The notes under the pieces: generated by a model | Databases searched by the model: none | What the model was told of the DNA's origin: nothing | The model's input: only the letters and a program-made list of their open reading frames with translations | Assembly (NCBI GenBank): GCA_025890175.1 | Contig: JANPYM010000007.1 | Coordinates: 1,616,209 to 1,680,208 of the forward strand | Source of the DNA: Ciborinia camelliae | Lineage: Eukaryota; Ascomycota; Leotiomycetes; Helotiales; Sclerotiniaceae | Direction: 5' to 3' | DNA: 64,000 bases | Translations under genes and position numbers: made by a program | Shown: piece by piece, positions 50,722 to 61,515 of the stretch | Numbering within the stretch: the first letter of the stretch is position 1 | Layout of the letters: the number at the start of each line of letters is the position of its first letter

Positions 50722-51689
50722 ATGGATAACATTCAGTATACTAGACTCGGCTTTATCGAGTCTGGGACTACCGAGAGCAAAAAAATCCAACACCGGGCCT
50801 CTCCACCCCTGCTTATATGCATTTGTTTACTCTTCTCCAATGTGATTTTTATATGGTTATGGCGAGAAGCTATCTCTCTTGATTGCGTGCGACCGCAATT
50901 AATCGAATGTATGCCCAAAGTTTCATTTTAGTGTGAGAAACTAGACATCTAACTGGGGTTCAAAGCACCTGGCAAAGCTGCAATTCGATATAGGAAGGTT
51001 CGCTTGATGCGAGAACTGGAAGGCAATCCTTACACTGGAGACCCAAGGCCGGATTTCGATAAAGCATGGGCAACTTTAATTGAGCGTAAGTATCCATTCA
51101 TACCATACCATACCATAATGGGATGTGGCTGAAATAGGATCAATAGCTATAGCTATGAAAATTTCAGCCGATGAACTTAGGGCCTTAAACCAAACATCTA
51201 TTCCACTCTACGACGGCTCCGGATTTCTCGCCGAAATGGCTGTCTACCATGAACTACATTGTGTGGTTAGTATTCCTTTTTATAAACCCCGCCATTGAAA
51301 ATGCTTTACTTATCTTCAATGGATGACCAGAAGCGGATCAGGCGTCATTTGCATTTAGATCGCTACTATCCGAATATGACCGCAGATGAACAGAGGCGAG
51401 AATCCATTCACATAGGTATGAAACCAATGGCTCAAGGAGATCCGGAATCCATTGCTGAAAACTTCCAATAGACCATTGCCTTGAATATTGGCGAGAATCC
51501 GCAATGTGCCGGGCTGACGTGGCACTGGCGACGTTCCAATGGGCAGAAAATAAACCATTTTCGAGGGTATGGAGCGATCATGAATGTGTTGATTGGGAAC
51601 AGTTTGATGATTGGGCTCGTACTCGGATGTTGGATGTGACTAACTATTCAATTTTGGCACCCACCGAACAGGGTGCAGATTTGCTGTAA
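50722..51689 (+). CDS. UstYa-family (DUF3328) oxidase-like protein 1
   Basis: Five exons, 50722-50908, 50966-51085, 51168-51265, 51331-51415 and 51472-51689, give 235 residues. UstYa-family proteins carry out oxidative macrocyclisation or other oxidations of fungal RiPPs. A single membrane helix (PPLLICICLLFSNVIFIWLW, about residues 28-47) anchors the protein. Both family signatures are intact: YHELHCV (about residues 129-135) and DHCLEYWRESAMC (about 164-176). The first join, LIE|SPGKAAIRY, needs the donor GTATGC, after which every exon fits the family. The start could also be eight codons upstream. It lies in the same orientation and 390 bp upstream of the precursor-peptide gene, and opposite the BBE gene. 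Confidence 0.9.
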
Positions 51690-52075
51690 GAATGCAAGTG
51701 ATGCCAAGCATGCAGTTCCTTTTCGGCGTAGCTTAGCATGGAAAAATGAGAGCAAGTACATTCTCGTCCGATCACAGGTATTACGGGTGCCGACCATTGC
51801 AGATAATTGGACATGTGATATAGGGACATTGATATAGTATACATGTATGCAACTGATAATTACCGACCTCCCTTTTCTGCATTAGACCAATTTCTTTCTG
51901 AGGATACTTAACCATCCTTCAGTCTTGGATGATACATACTCACTAGGCTCCGATAACTTAACAAGCAGAGCACTTACCGGTATGCTCATCATTCCAATTT
52001 TCAGCATCTCCTGCACTTCTGGCTGAAACAAAGCTGACTGAACTTCAGTCTATACAAAATCCCACCCAACAAACC
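51690..52075. other. spacer between UstYa-like gene 1 and precursor gene
   Basis: 386 bp holding the 3' flank of the first gene and the promoter of the precursor gene. No further gene seen. Confidence 0.45.
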
Positions 52076-52353
52076 ATGCGTATCCAATATCTTTTTGCCA
52101 TCCCCATCCTCGCAAGCTATGCAATCGCAGCAGCAATCCCCAGTACGATCCCTATTCCTCCTTTCATTTTTAAATACTTGGCACTTTGATACTGACTATT
52201 GGATCAGAAGATTTCTCAGCTAGAAGTATCGATGTAGACGAGAAGCTTGCTAACTCGTGGGGTGCTTCTGCTGGAAATTCAGCCTCCGTTGAGAGAGATG
52301 TCGATGAAGTCCTTGCAAATTCTTGGTCAGCTGCTGCCGGAAATGCTGCTTGA
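52076..52353 (+). CDS. putative RiPP precursor peptide with two internal repeats
   Basis: Exons 52076-52142 and 52208-52353 (65-nt intron, donor GTACGA, acceptor GGATCAG) give 70 residues. Residues 1-20 (MRIQYLFAIPILASYAIAAA) form a textbook signal peptide. Two repeats of 22-residue period follow: DVDEKLANSWGASAGNSA (31-48) and DVDEVLANSWSAAAGNAA (53-70), 14 of 18 positions identical. Each is preceded by a single arginine (R28 and R52) rather than the Lys-Arg kexin sites usual in dikaritin precursors. There is no cysteine and, after the signal, no tyrosine; one tryptophan per repeat sits in NSW-x-A-x-AGN. Secreted, repeated, and flanked by two UstYa-family genes, it fits the dikaritin type of fungal RiPP precursor; a small secreted protein of other function is the alternative. 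It is too short to appear in ordinary gene calls. Confidence 0.75.
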
Positions 52354-52474
52354 GTGTAGATTTATTGGAAAGCGGTGCAAGTGTGGTGCCAATCTTGGTT
52401 TGCAGCTCGAGAAATTGAGGTCATGATTGTTAATTGCGAAGATTTATGAATTATATTTAAGACTAGGTTGATAA

Positions 52475-53325
52475 TCATTGGATTTCAGTCCTATTATCAG
52501 TTCTCCATTTCTCTGCCCATTTTACCACGCTGCCATAGTCCCTGCACGTTCGCTCATTCCCCCATCCTGTCAGCAACCCATCTTCGTCCGGATACTCCAT
52601 ATTTGTATCAGAGGCACACATGAGAACTTGTCGTAAATAGTCAAAGCAATGTGCGATGTGTCCTGGTCCATCCAATGCCACCAAATCCTCGAGGAGTGGA
52701 TCGATCTTTCCATTTTCATTTCGAACTTGCGCCAGTAAGGTGTAATAGGCAACTCGCATCTCGTGCTAGATTCTCGGAATATTAGCATGTGTCTTCATTA
52801 CCAGTAGGCAAGAAGATACCGACAACGCAATGGATCTGATGAAATACGGCTATGTTTCCCACGCGTCCACTGGTAATAGGGTGACGGACAAAGCCACGAC
52901 CAACTGCAGGAGCATTTAGTATGGTGTTTACATGAATGAATGAATAACTTTCCTGGAATGATGGATCCCCATGCCTTTTCAGTTTCTTCATTCGGAGGTC
53001 GAGAAAATGAAGTGTTCAAATGCCAAACTTGAACGTTCTCGCCAATGGAAGCTAAAAAGCTATCAGTTCAGCGTTTTCGGTCCATCGACTGTGAAGAAAC
53101 TTTACGTAGGAGGTCTGCCATCTCAATTGACGGATTGGGCGAAGTCCATCTCCTACCAACCAAAAAACCCATGAACCCAGTGAGCAAAGATAGGAAAATA
53201 GTAGCCAGAGCCCACCGAATAATCCAGACCGATTTTTTACAAGAAAAATGACTCCCTTCGGGTTCCTTTGAATCTGAATCCCCCAAGGGATCGTAATCAT
53301 TTCTCTTCGAGAGCATGAAACGCAT
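52475..53325 (-). CDS. UstYa-family (DUF3328) oxidase-like protein 2
   Basis: Exons 53325-53106, 53051-52932, 52903-52824 and 52765-52475 give 236 residues, almost the size of its neighbour UstYa-like protein 1. One membrane helix lies near residues 33-57 (WIIRWALATIFLSLLTGFMGFLVG). The family blocks are NTSFSRPPNEETEKAWGSII, GRGFVRHPITSGRVGNIAVF, HQIHCV (about 135-140) and HIAHCFDYLRQVLMC (about 176-190). Joining the first two blocks needs an intron of only 28 nt (52931-52904; GTAAAC to TGCAG, with ACTAA branch). The alternative, a 79-nt intron from GTTATT to TTACCAG, keeps frame but deletes the conserved RGFVRHP block. Convergent with the precursor gene, 121 bp from its stop. Confidence 0.82.
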
Positions 53326-53916
53326 TTTTGAAAGTTCTAGAAAATTTGTGATACGTAAAATGGTAAACGACAGCTAAAGTTTCATAAAGAAGACGTGCAA
53401 TGTCTGTAGCTTTTTGGCATGAGGCTCGCGCGAGGAAGAAAAATTAAGACCTTCAAGTTTAATGCCCATGTGGATCCAGCAGGTCGCTTGTGCGAGCGTA
53501 GCTTGCAGAAAATCAGACAGGACTTGACGCATCTGAGAAAATCTTCTCTTCTACATTACGCGGATGTTTCTCAAAGTAGAAAGTAATATAACCGTTTTTG
53601 CAGACGATCCTGGTAGAATGGTTGGAAACCTTCCATGCCGAGCATGCAGATAACCCTGGTCAATGGCAATTGACCTGATTACAGTAGTACCAAAACAACC
53701 AAGAGCAGTTGAAGAACCAATAGACTAAATATATGAGCATATCGTTGTATCCAGCCGCAGTTGTACAGTGTACGAGAATCTTCATCGAAGTAGTTTAAAG
53801 AACCCATCTACTTCTTTAGCAACTCCACTTAGGCCGTGTCAGTACTCGCACTTCTTTCTCCACATACCCGTTACATACGTTGCCGTTCCCCGCCTTTCCG
53901 TAAATTTCTCCGAAAA
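53326..53916. promoter_or_regulatory. divergent region, UstYa-like 2 and receptor gene
   Basis: 590 bp between divergent starts. No gene or recognised operator seen. Confidence 0.4.
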
Positions 53917-55211
53917 ATGGCTAATGACACTCCCACTCCGGAGTTTCTTGCACAAGATATTGGTGGAGTGCTGACAACAACGGCGGCAGTTTTTATTGTT
54001 TTGCTCATAATCTTTGCTATACTTAGAGGACTGGCTCAACGTACGAAAGGGCGTGATTTTGGCCTCGAAGATCTATTTTCCTACTTTGGTTTGTTCTTCA
54101 TCCTCGGAGAATGTATTATAGCTTTAGGTGAGTCTAAAATGTTCCCGCGGGGCTCAAATTTGGCTACATACTTCCTCAGTCTAATCATGATATGACCTGT
54201 TTTATAGTGCAGGTCCCTGTCGCTGGAGTAGGGCGTCATGTTGCCTATCTTGAAATTTCTGCCCCGAAACAGCTAGCAAATGAGTACATTATCATGTATC
54301 CCATCGAAATCCTCTACATTTCGGCCTTCACATTCCCGAAACTTTCTATTCTTTGCCTTTACCTGAAGATATTCGTCACAAGAATAACAAGAAATACAAC
54401 ATATATCCTCATTGCAATTGTCATCGGTACTTGGATCGCGGAGACAACTACGGCAATCTTCCAATGCTGGCCTATCCAATATATCTGGAACAAGTCCATA
54501 GTTGGTGGCCATTGCGTTAATCAGGATGCAATGTTTCAATTCTGGAGCATTCCCAACATTGTGACAGACACAGCCATGTTAGTCTTACCGATGCCAACCA
54601 TATGGAACTTGCAAACGTCCCTAGTGCAGAAACTAGGTCTCACTTTCACCTTCCTACTAGGTAGTCTGTAAGTTGTTGTGGATTTCTCTCATCTCCATCC
54701 CCATTCATTCTTCATTTCAGCCAAGAGAGCTATAGCTGACAATATGGAACTCAGTGGCTTGGTTGCGTCCTGTGTCCGCTTTGCCATATTCACCAAAACA
54801 GCAGCGTTGAATGATGCCACTTGGGCATCTGTCGAGCTTCAAATATGGACCATTGTGGAGCCAAGCATGTATTTCCTCGCGGGCATTCTTCCAACCCTCA
54901 GGCCAGTGTTGTCCCTCTTCGTAAACAAGTTCAAAACCATCATTGGTTCGACAAAATCATATGGAATCCCCTCAACAAACGAACCCCACAGCTCTCGCAG
55001 TAAAGAAGGTCGACATGTAAATGGCGTCAAACAAAGTAAAAACTGGGCGCCACTTCCTGACGATCTTCTTACTGTTGATGGTGTGGCTCTCGTCGAGTAT
55101 AGCCAGAATGTTCAAGGTGGTACCAGCGAAGGATCGAGTATCGGGGAGAGGAAGGAAGAGCCTGGTATACGAAAAACACAAGAAGTTGTAGTGACGCGGG
55201 TCACTTTATAA
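53917..55211 (+). CDS. PTH11/SAT4-type rhodopsin-domain membrane receptor
   Basis: Exons 53917-54127, 54208-54667 and 54755-55211 give 375 residues. Seven hydrophobic helices lie between about residues 15 and 285. Family segments include FGLEDLFSYFGLFFILGE, FTFPKLSILCLYLKIF (helix after the first loop), IPNIVTDTAMLVLPMPTIWN, and LVASCVRFAIFTKTAALNDATW followed by VEPSMYFLAGILPTLRP. The C-terminal about 90 residues are a cytosolic hydrophilic tail. The second intron's acceptor AACTCAG was chosen because it makes FLLGSLGLVASCVRF, the usual helix. Ascomycetes have dozens of these; some sense surfaces or signals during infection. Its ligand is unknown, and adjacency to the RiPP genes may be accidental. 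Confidence 0.85.
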
Positions 55212-55434
55212 ACTTGTACTATGACATACTAGGATCTTGACTAGCACCAATAGCTTTGGAAATAAAGGTGTGAGGGATGGTACGATTTGGTAGATATTAA
55301 TGAAAGAAAAAGTTTGGATGCAATGTTCTTTTGCATAGATTGATAACAGTGTCACTCTTCACCATGAAAACATTCTATGGTGAATGAACTGTAAATGATC
55401 ACTACACTCTTAGGCTCTGTGTGATCTCCATATA

Positions 55435-56225
55435 CTACTTCAGAGACTCCATAGCTCGTCCAATTTGCAATTTCATCCTTACTCGCCTCATGTCTTCTCG
55501 CCACCTGCCACCGCCAGGACCCGTCTTACTGATAACCTCTCTGGAATCTGTAGATATAGTTCTCCCTGCCACTAGATTATCATCGCATATACCCAAAATG
55601 ACAAAGAGCGCAGCTGTATTTGACAGAACGAAATTTAGGAGTGAATCATCTTTGGGGCGAGGGCCAGAAACCACATCCATAAGAATCTCCGCATTCTCGG
55701 AAGGAAGCTCTCCCACGAGAGTTCGGCATATTGGATGGATTGGAGGTCCAAAGTCTGCTGGTTCTAATTAAAACTCTGCAATACGGATGATAATCTGCTT
55801 GCCAGCCCGTGGGAGTCTGCTGCTCAATGAGCCTCCAGTAAAATGTAGGTCCCGCACAACTAAGTTTCACCCGAATCTTCAGCACCGCAAACAATCAGTG
55901 CGTTCTTCACCCCAGTCATCCTAAGGGCTCGAGCGGAAATTAATCTCAAGTGTCTTTATGCCACACCCGCTGCGAGGATTCTGATTGTACCGTGTAGAAG
56001 GGTTGATTTATTATTAAATATATGATCCTGAGGCTATATAGACCATACAGTCGCAGCTGCCATATTGATCCCTAACACCGCAACCCTGGCTTCGATGAGT
56101 GAGTTCAGCAGGTGAGTAAGAGGATCGAAGATGTTAAAGATGATTTTGAATCCCAATTCTTTCTGTATCGTAGAGACATGCCTTACACCAGGGTGAAAGA
56201 TGAGCGTAAAAAGAAAACGAAAAGC
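55435..56225 (-). pseudogene. decayed anthranilate phosphoribosyltransferase (TRP4/trpD)
   Basis: Four pieces of one protein family appear in order on the minus strand, in different frames. They are FRFLFTLIFHPGVRHV with QKELGFKIIFNIFDPLTHLL and SLIEARV (56225-56060); then TGVKNALIVCGAEDSGE; then LSCAGPTFYWRLIEQ, after a one-base frame change near 55885; then PADFGPPIHPICRTLVGELP to ENAEILMDVVSGPRP and SNTAALFVILGI (55771-55435). Stop codons and an unrelated-looking insertion separate the first two. These match the C-terminal half of anthranilate phosphoribosyltransferase, the second step committed to tryptophan. The N-terminal half, including the PRPP/glycine-rich region, is not visible. It is therefore a broken copy; a functional TRP4 is presumably elsewhere. 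Confidence 0.75.
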
Positions 56226-57059
56226 TGTCATCCTCATAAAAACTGGACAAAGAACCTCAAAGTTTCTGACGCCATATTTACTGTTACGAGAGTTGATCCT
56301 GATCTTGATCGTGAAGATGCGACGTATGTGGCGAGAAATGAAATCGATGCGTGGGTTCATTATCAATTTGATGCACAAAAAACAGAGACTCCCGTACGGC
56401 CACAATTACTTGGGAAGAAACTGGAAGATGAGAAAGTGGTCCAAGTGGTGGAGGAAATCTGTGACGTTGCTGAATTACCGTTCATTTACCTTCTCAGATA
56501 ATAGGAGTATCTCAGTAGAATCTTGAGGGTCAGGGATATACCTAATGTCAGTCTGGAGTTTGATAAACAAACATTTTAGGGGATGATACCAATTGTTGAT
56601 GTAGAATCTTAGTTTCCCTGCGAGAGCTGATGCAAAATGGCGTAGACTCTGCAAATATTACCTAAAACCTCGGAAATGCGGCTTTCCAATTTGAATAATA
56701 TTGATATATTCATCGGTGACGCTTGATGAACATGGACACCTCGCAAAAGTTGTAGCAAGCCATAGGAATAAAACGCGAGCCATTAGCTCATGGAATACTT
56801 CAAACATATCATATTTTGAAGACATAAACCGAAAATAAATGCTCTAGATACTCACAACCTCTCCATCACCTCGCCATCTTTAATCTCAAGACTAAACATA
56901 CCTACATACCCAAGTAAGATAAAGCAACATGCATCATCACCAATCAAAAAAAGTACCCCGTGCCCGCTTTCCTCCCAGAATGGTCAACAACCCTCGCTTA
57001 ACCAAATACTCATTGATATATATCAAAACAAAGCAGCAACCACCATCAAACATCTCATC

Positions 57060-57226
57060 GAGTCGCCTTGGCGCAGTGGTAACGCACTGCGCTGTAACCA
57101 CCTTCGGGTGGGTGAGGTGTTTGTGTCGCGACAGTCGCTGCCCCCATTTCGAAGGGTGCAACTGCGGTAGTAATAAAATCCCATTTCGAAGGGATTTTCC
57201 CATGCGCTTAAAGGCGCATGGTTTTT
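57060..57226 (+). ncRNA. structured RNA resembling SRP RNA Alu domain
   Basis: GCGCAGTG (57071-57078) pairs perfectly with CACTGCGC (57085-57092). This is followed by TGTAAC, a CCACC-TTCG-GGTGG hairpin (57098-57111) and GTGAGG. Helix 3 hairpin, UGUAAY, helix 4 hairpin, GUGAGG is the order in the SRP (7SL) Alu domain. Downstream are two perfect hairpins, AAAATCCC/GGGATTTT (57175-57198) and CCATGCGC/GCGCATGG (57200-57221), then TTTTT, a possible Pol III stop. An SRP S domain (helix 8 internal loop) was not recognised. This may be a diverged SRP RNA or a 7SL-derived short element; a tRNA is excluded because the first stem cannot form a cloverleaf. Confidence 0.45.
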
Positions 57227-57299
57227 GCCATTTTGTTTGTTTGTTAGTTTGATTTTTTTTTGCTCGTCTTTTGTTTGGTGGGTGGGGAGAAGGGGCATA

Positions 57300-57793
57300 A
57301 TGAGTGGTGATGGTGGATGGATGGAATATTCACTCGCAGTCTCCACTATCTATGAAGAGAGAGACTCGAAGGCCTTGATGGCTTTTGATTATTTTGAAGA
57401 CCGAAGAAATGTCTGGATGCTATTGGTTACTAAAGTAAGCATTTTGGGTTCCTCGTACAATCATTAATCTATCACTTTGTTTAGTTTCTTGTGCGACCAA
57501 TTTTACTCCTTATGTTTGTTGATAGTTTTGAGTCGCATTTAGAAATTTCAAAACCACTGCCCCCAACTTCATTGCATAGCTCTCCAGCTTTTCCAACTTT
57601 CAATAATCAATCTTTGAATTCCCATTTTAACACCCCCGTTGATGCCGCTCATAGTTTACCTAACTCGAAATATCACTATCCCTTCGTAATTCATCGACAA
57701 AAAAGTGGAGTAAGAATATGGTCAATTTTTGCTTTGCCCCTTGACCAACTTCAAACTTCAAACTTCAAGCAAGGGAATAGCAAGAAAAAATGA
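57300..57793 (+). CDS. hypothetical protein, two exons (weak)
   Basis: Exons 57300-57434 and 57485-57793 with a canonical 50-nt intron (GTAAGC to TTTAG) give 147 residues. The join creates a hydrophobic stretch, MLLVTKFLVRPILLLMFV, spanning about residues 40-57, followed by a Pro/Ser-rich tail. No family is recognised. The clean intron is the main support; the gene could equally be a chance model. It begins about 75 bp after the SRP-like RNA. Confidence 0.3.
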
Positions 57794-59633
57794 ACATTCC
57801 CAATACTCAAAATACAAACGCTGCAGAAATTTGAAAATATCCATTTAAAAATTCTAACCTTTTATTACTATTTTTCTCCTTCCAGTCAAGTAGAGTGTGG
57901 GGATGAAGATGCACTGTTTGAGAAGAGGGATTGTTTTCTTCGTCTTCATCTTCATTTCCATTTACACTAAGTAGGTACCCATAGAAACTTCTCGTCGGGT
58001 GTAGGAATAAGAACTGGTATCATCAATCGCAATCATATCATGGTCTTTCCACTGTAATCAGTGATGCCATAGAAATCCTTTCCCTCAATAGTCTCTTATC
58101 GTTTGGTATTCATGCAACTATTGTCGGCTATAGCCTTCGTATACATATACTTATATTGAACATATTGCTTTCAAGTTCGTCATGGACTTTTGAGAAATGT
58201 CTTACCCAGACGACAAGAATCCTCGTAGTCGATATGTGGGACGCGGCATGCTTCGTCGATATAAGTGTTTGTGATGACTTCGAGTAACAGATGCATGGCA
58301 GTAAAAATGATTGGCATCTGTTGTGTCGAATTTATCGAATTTCAAAGACTGTCTAGGGAATCAACAGACGCCTTTAGGGCGTGATCCTGCCATGGTGATT
58401 GATTTGGGTTGGAAATTGAAAATATAAGTGTGAAAAGTCTGAAAAACTAATAGAATAGAGCCTGAAAATCTCATTTTGGCTTTTCAATATTCCTCTATGA
58501 TGAAGAGGAAGATCATGATTACTTATATTCTAGAAATAATTATTTCTAGCCTGTACTTGCAAAACTTGAGCAGTTCATAATATCAGACGCCGCTTTTCAG
58601 GTAGCTCGCTCTTCCCTCATGTTGCAACCGATAATGTCATGAATGTCCAACTATTGTGTTGATTTCATACTGATTTGAGTGTGTCTGGCAGGTACAGCAG
58701 TGTTCTTCTTATGCTATTAGGTGGAAAATCTCCCATTTATATCACCAAAACCATGTCTTAGCCTTGTACCCCAGACTCTTGTTGAATTCTTGACCACAAA
58801 TAAAAAAATCACCAGCCAGCCAGAACTACTCTTCCCAGAGTATCAGAATCTGCTGATAGCTAACTGCAACCTATCTGTGAACGCAAATAGAAAAAAAAGG
58901 GAATTGATATCCAGTTAGTTCGCTCCCATCTTGACAGCAAATAGTTGAGGAATACTTTTTCTCGCTGCCGTTAAGAACCGCGTAGCACACAAGTTTTCAA
59001 ACCCAATAAAGAGGCAGAAATGGCGTGAGCTGGCGTAGGCAGTACTCAAAGCTCTTTTCGATGGAGAACACATTTAAAACCAATTCTCGACATGCACAAG
59101 GAGCTACTTGTCCTCCCTGGAAACATGAATTTAGAGGTTGGAGGTATGGAATAATGAACGAGTAACCATGAATCAATAAATTCACAAGGTGCAAAATTCC
59201 TCAGTACTCGAGCTCAATAAGCTGACTTGATTTTCGATGGCTGAATACCTCTCATACAATATTGTGAGGTAACCATATCCCGCATATCACAGCTCGATAA
59301 CCTTTCCCCGACAAATAGGTATCCATTGTAGTAACGAGTGTCAACATTTCGAATGAAGAAGTCAAGAAGTCAGCGGGATGCTCGACTTAGATCTTGTCAT
59401 GATTCGAAGCACACGAGAACCGAATGCGGGTTTCTGGGGTTCTGCCGTGTTAGGATATGCGTCGATGACTCGGAAACACATTCGCATTGTTCAATAATAC
59501 ATTCAATGCTATATCCTAGATGAATCCCCGACTTTCTTGTAGATAAAAATTCTCAGATAAACTGGCAATAATCATCTCGGACTCTCGGACTTTTCATCTA
59601 AAGGAGATGCGTAGAAGTCTTCAATGCGAAGGT
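57794..59633. other. gene-free region
   Basis: About 1.8 kb without a credible gene. It contains scattered short frames and an inverted AGAAATAATTATTTCT (58530-58548). Otherwise nothing stands out. Confidence 0.5.
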
Positions 59634-60142
59634 TTAGGAAGTGAGTCGTATGCGTTCGACAGAGACGATTAAAGGGTACTCAGGTACGCCTAAACTTTCT
59701 CTACCACTACAACTTGACAAAAAGAAGTTTTGAAGGAACTTGAACTGAGATGTTCTTTCCCAATCCAAAGCTACCTCCGTTTGATTGCAGGGAGAGGTGC
59801 TATTCACGTGATACGCAATAGGCGCTAGGTAGTGATTGTAAGTTTTCTTTTTCCTTCGGCGATAAGCAACCTGGAAACATTTCATCATTTCATCATTTCA
59901 TGAACCTCATTAATTTTCTTACCACCACTACAATATACAATAATAAGGTTGGTACATACATCTTCGAAGCTCAAACACTCTCGATCATCTTCCAGACTTT
60001 CATATTCACAGTACTCACATCCAAAAATTCCCATATCTATCTTGAGCAGCTGAGCTCTACAGTTCGTTAAGATAAGATGGCGATAGAGATGGCGATGGCG
60101 ATGGCATCCACTGCATCCTCGATCCATACCATTATTATCCAT
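59634..60142 (-). CDS. hypothetical protein, two exons (very weak)
   Basis: Exons 60142-59960 and 59870-59634 joined by an 89-nt GT-AG intron (GTATGT to TTCCAG) would give 139 residues. The N-terminal HRHRHLYRH derives from a GGCGAT repeat. There is no domain, and I am not convinced it is real. Confidence 0.18.
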
Positions 60143-61515
60143 ACCGCCCTTTCCACGGCCGGAAGAACATTATTGGCGCGAATCAAATTGTTGATAAAGA
60201 TCAAATTGCAAAAATCGCCTCTCCGCTAGTTATGAGAAACTTTATTTTTATGGACCCGTCAGAAAATCGAACCCATAAAGCTTGATTTGGTACCTGAATG
60301 CGTTCAATTGATTGATAATTTCTAATTTTTTACAGCGAATCCACTCTTATCTCTCTAATCAGGACGGGATGACTCGGGGACTCGGAACTCAGGACGGGAC
60401 ACAGAACACTATTCTTATTGAAGAAGGTGCTCGTGTTCAGTCTTCAGTCTTCAGCCTTCACGTCATTTTCTAATCCGACTCAATTTCGGGGCTGGGCTGA
60501 AAGTGGAATAATATTAGACGGACTTCTCCCTCAACGTGGAAAATTCCGATGGTAATCATCGTTCTAACTCCTGAAGGATCACTTCAGTCTACAAGTCTAT
60601 GATACTGAACCATGACTGAACCATGATTGAATCAATCTAGATTCAAGATTCAAGATTCAATTGAATGGATTCTCAGGCTCGTCTCGTCTACAGTAATCAC
60701 CAAGTGATGATCATCTTGGCAAATACTTGTTGCATCTTTCCGTTTTTCCGCGTGGAAGGCCCCAAAGCTTGTGTTGACGACAGACAATAATAAGCTCGTA
60801 CTAGTCCACAGAAATAAGTGAGCACGAACTCGCGAATCACAAATGTGTGATTTGTATTGTGCGGAAAACATTATGTGACAATCTGTTCATCTCTATAAGC
60901 ACTACTCCGTACATTAGACTATAGTCTTATGAAGGTATTCCGATCCTGAGTCAATGATGTCGACTTCCTTTGAGTTTATAGGCTGTAGCCTGTATGTGTG
61001 TGTACCAGGGGTATAGCGAAGGCTATATGTTGTTCTACCTACCTTCATCTTCTTGACAATGACAATCTGAGGACGGTCTGTTTTATTATAACCACCTTCC
61101 TCTTCTATCGAGCTTCTCCAATTTTGATATGTATGTCTTTAGTTTTTCCTCATATCGAACTGCATTTGATAGGAACAATGTGGAGGACTATTAGATTATC
61201 CGAGGATGGACGGTTTCATCAGGTAATAGATACAATAATGTGGATTATTGATTTCGATTTCATCCAGTGATGATGCTTCTTTATACTTCCAAGGTTATTT
61301 TCGATGGGGGCGTTTGTGAGTCTCCACGTCTCCACCCTCGTTAAACGGCATCCAAGATCCAGGACCTCGGTGAGGCACGGATATATCCATGTGCTGCAGA
61401 GCCATGCGAGGAATCCACCCCAGAAGCAACAATATCATTCACATTTATCTATATCTTTGACTCCCACAATGTTACCTCTCGTCAGCTTCAGTTCGTTTCC
61501 TATCAAATTTCAATC
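60143..61515. other. gene-free region upstream of amino-acid permease
   Basis: 1.4 kb with no credible gene; the last few hundred bases should hold the promoter and 5' UTR of the permease (pyrimidine-rich near 61430-61510). Confidence 0.45.

Noticed and set aside
52076..52353. Alpha-type mating pheromone precursor
   Set aside because: It has a signal peptide and repeats but lacks the Trp-Cys...Gln-Pro-Cys-type pheromone core and Lys-Arg/dipeptidyl processing spacers.
56112..56501. 129-residue plus-strand frame
   Set aside because: Overlaps the minus-strand TRP4 relic; the recognisable protein similarity is on the other strand.
57065..57140. tRNA gene suggested by an A-box-like TGGCGCAGTGG
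   Set aside because: The bases form a perfect 8-bp hairpin incompatible with a cloverleaf, there is no TTCRANTC B box, and the acceptor ends do not pair.
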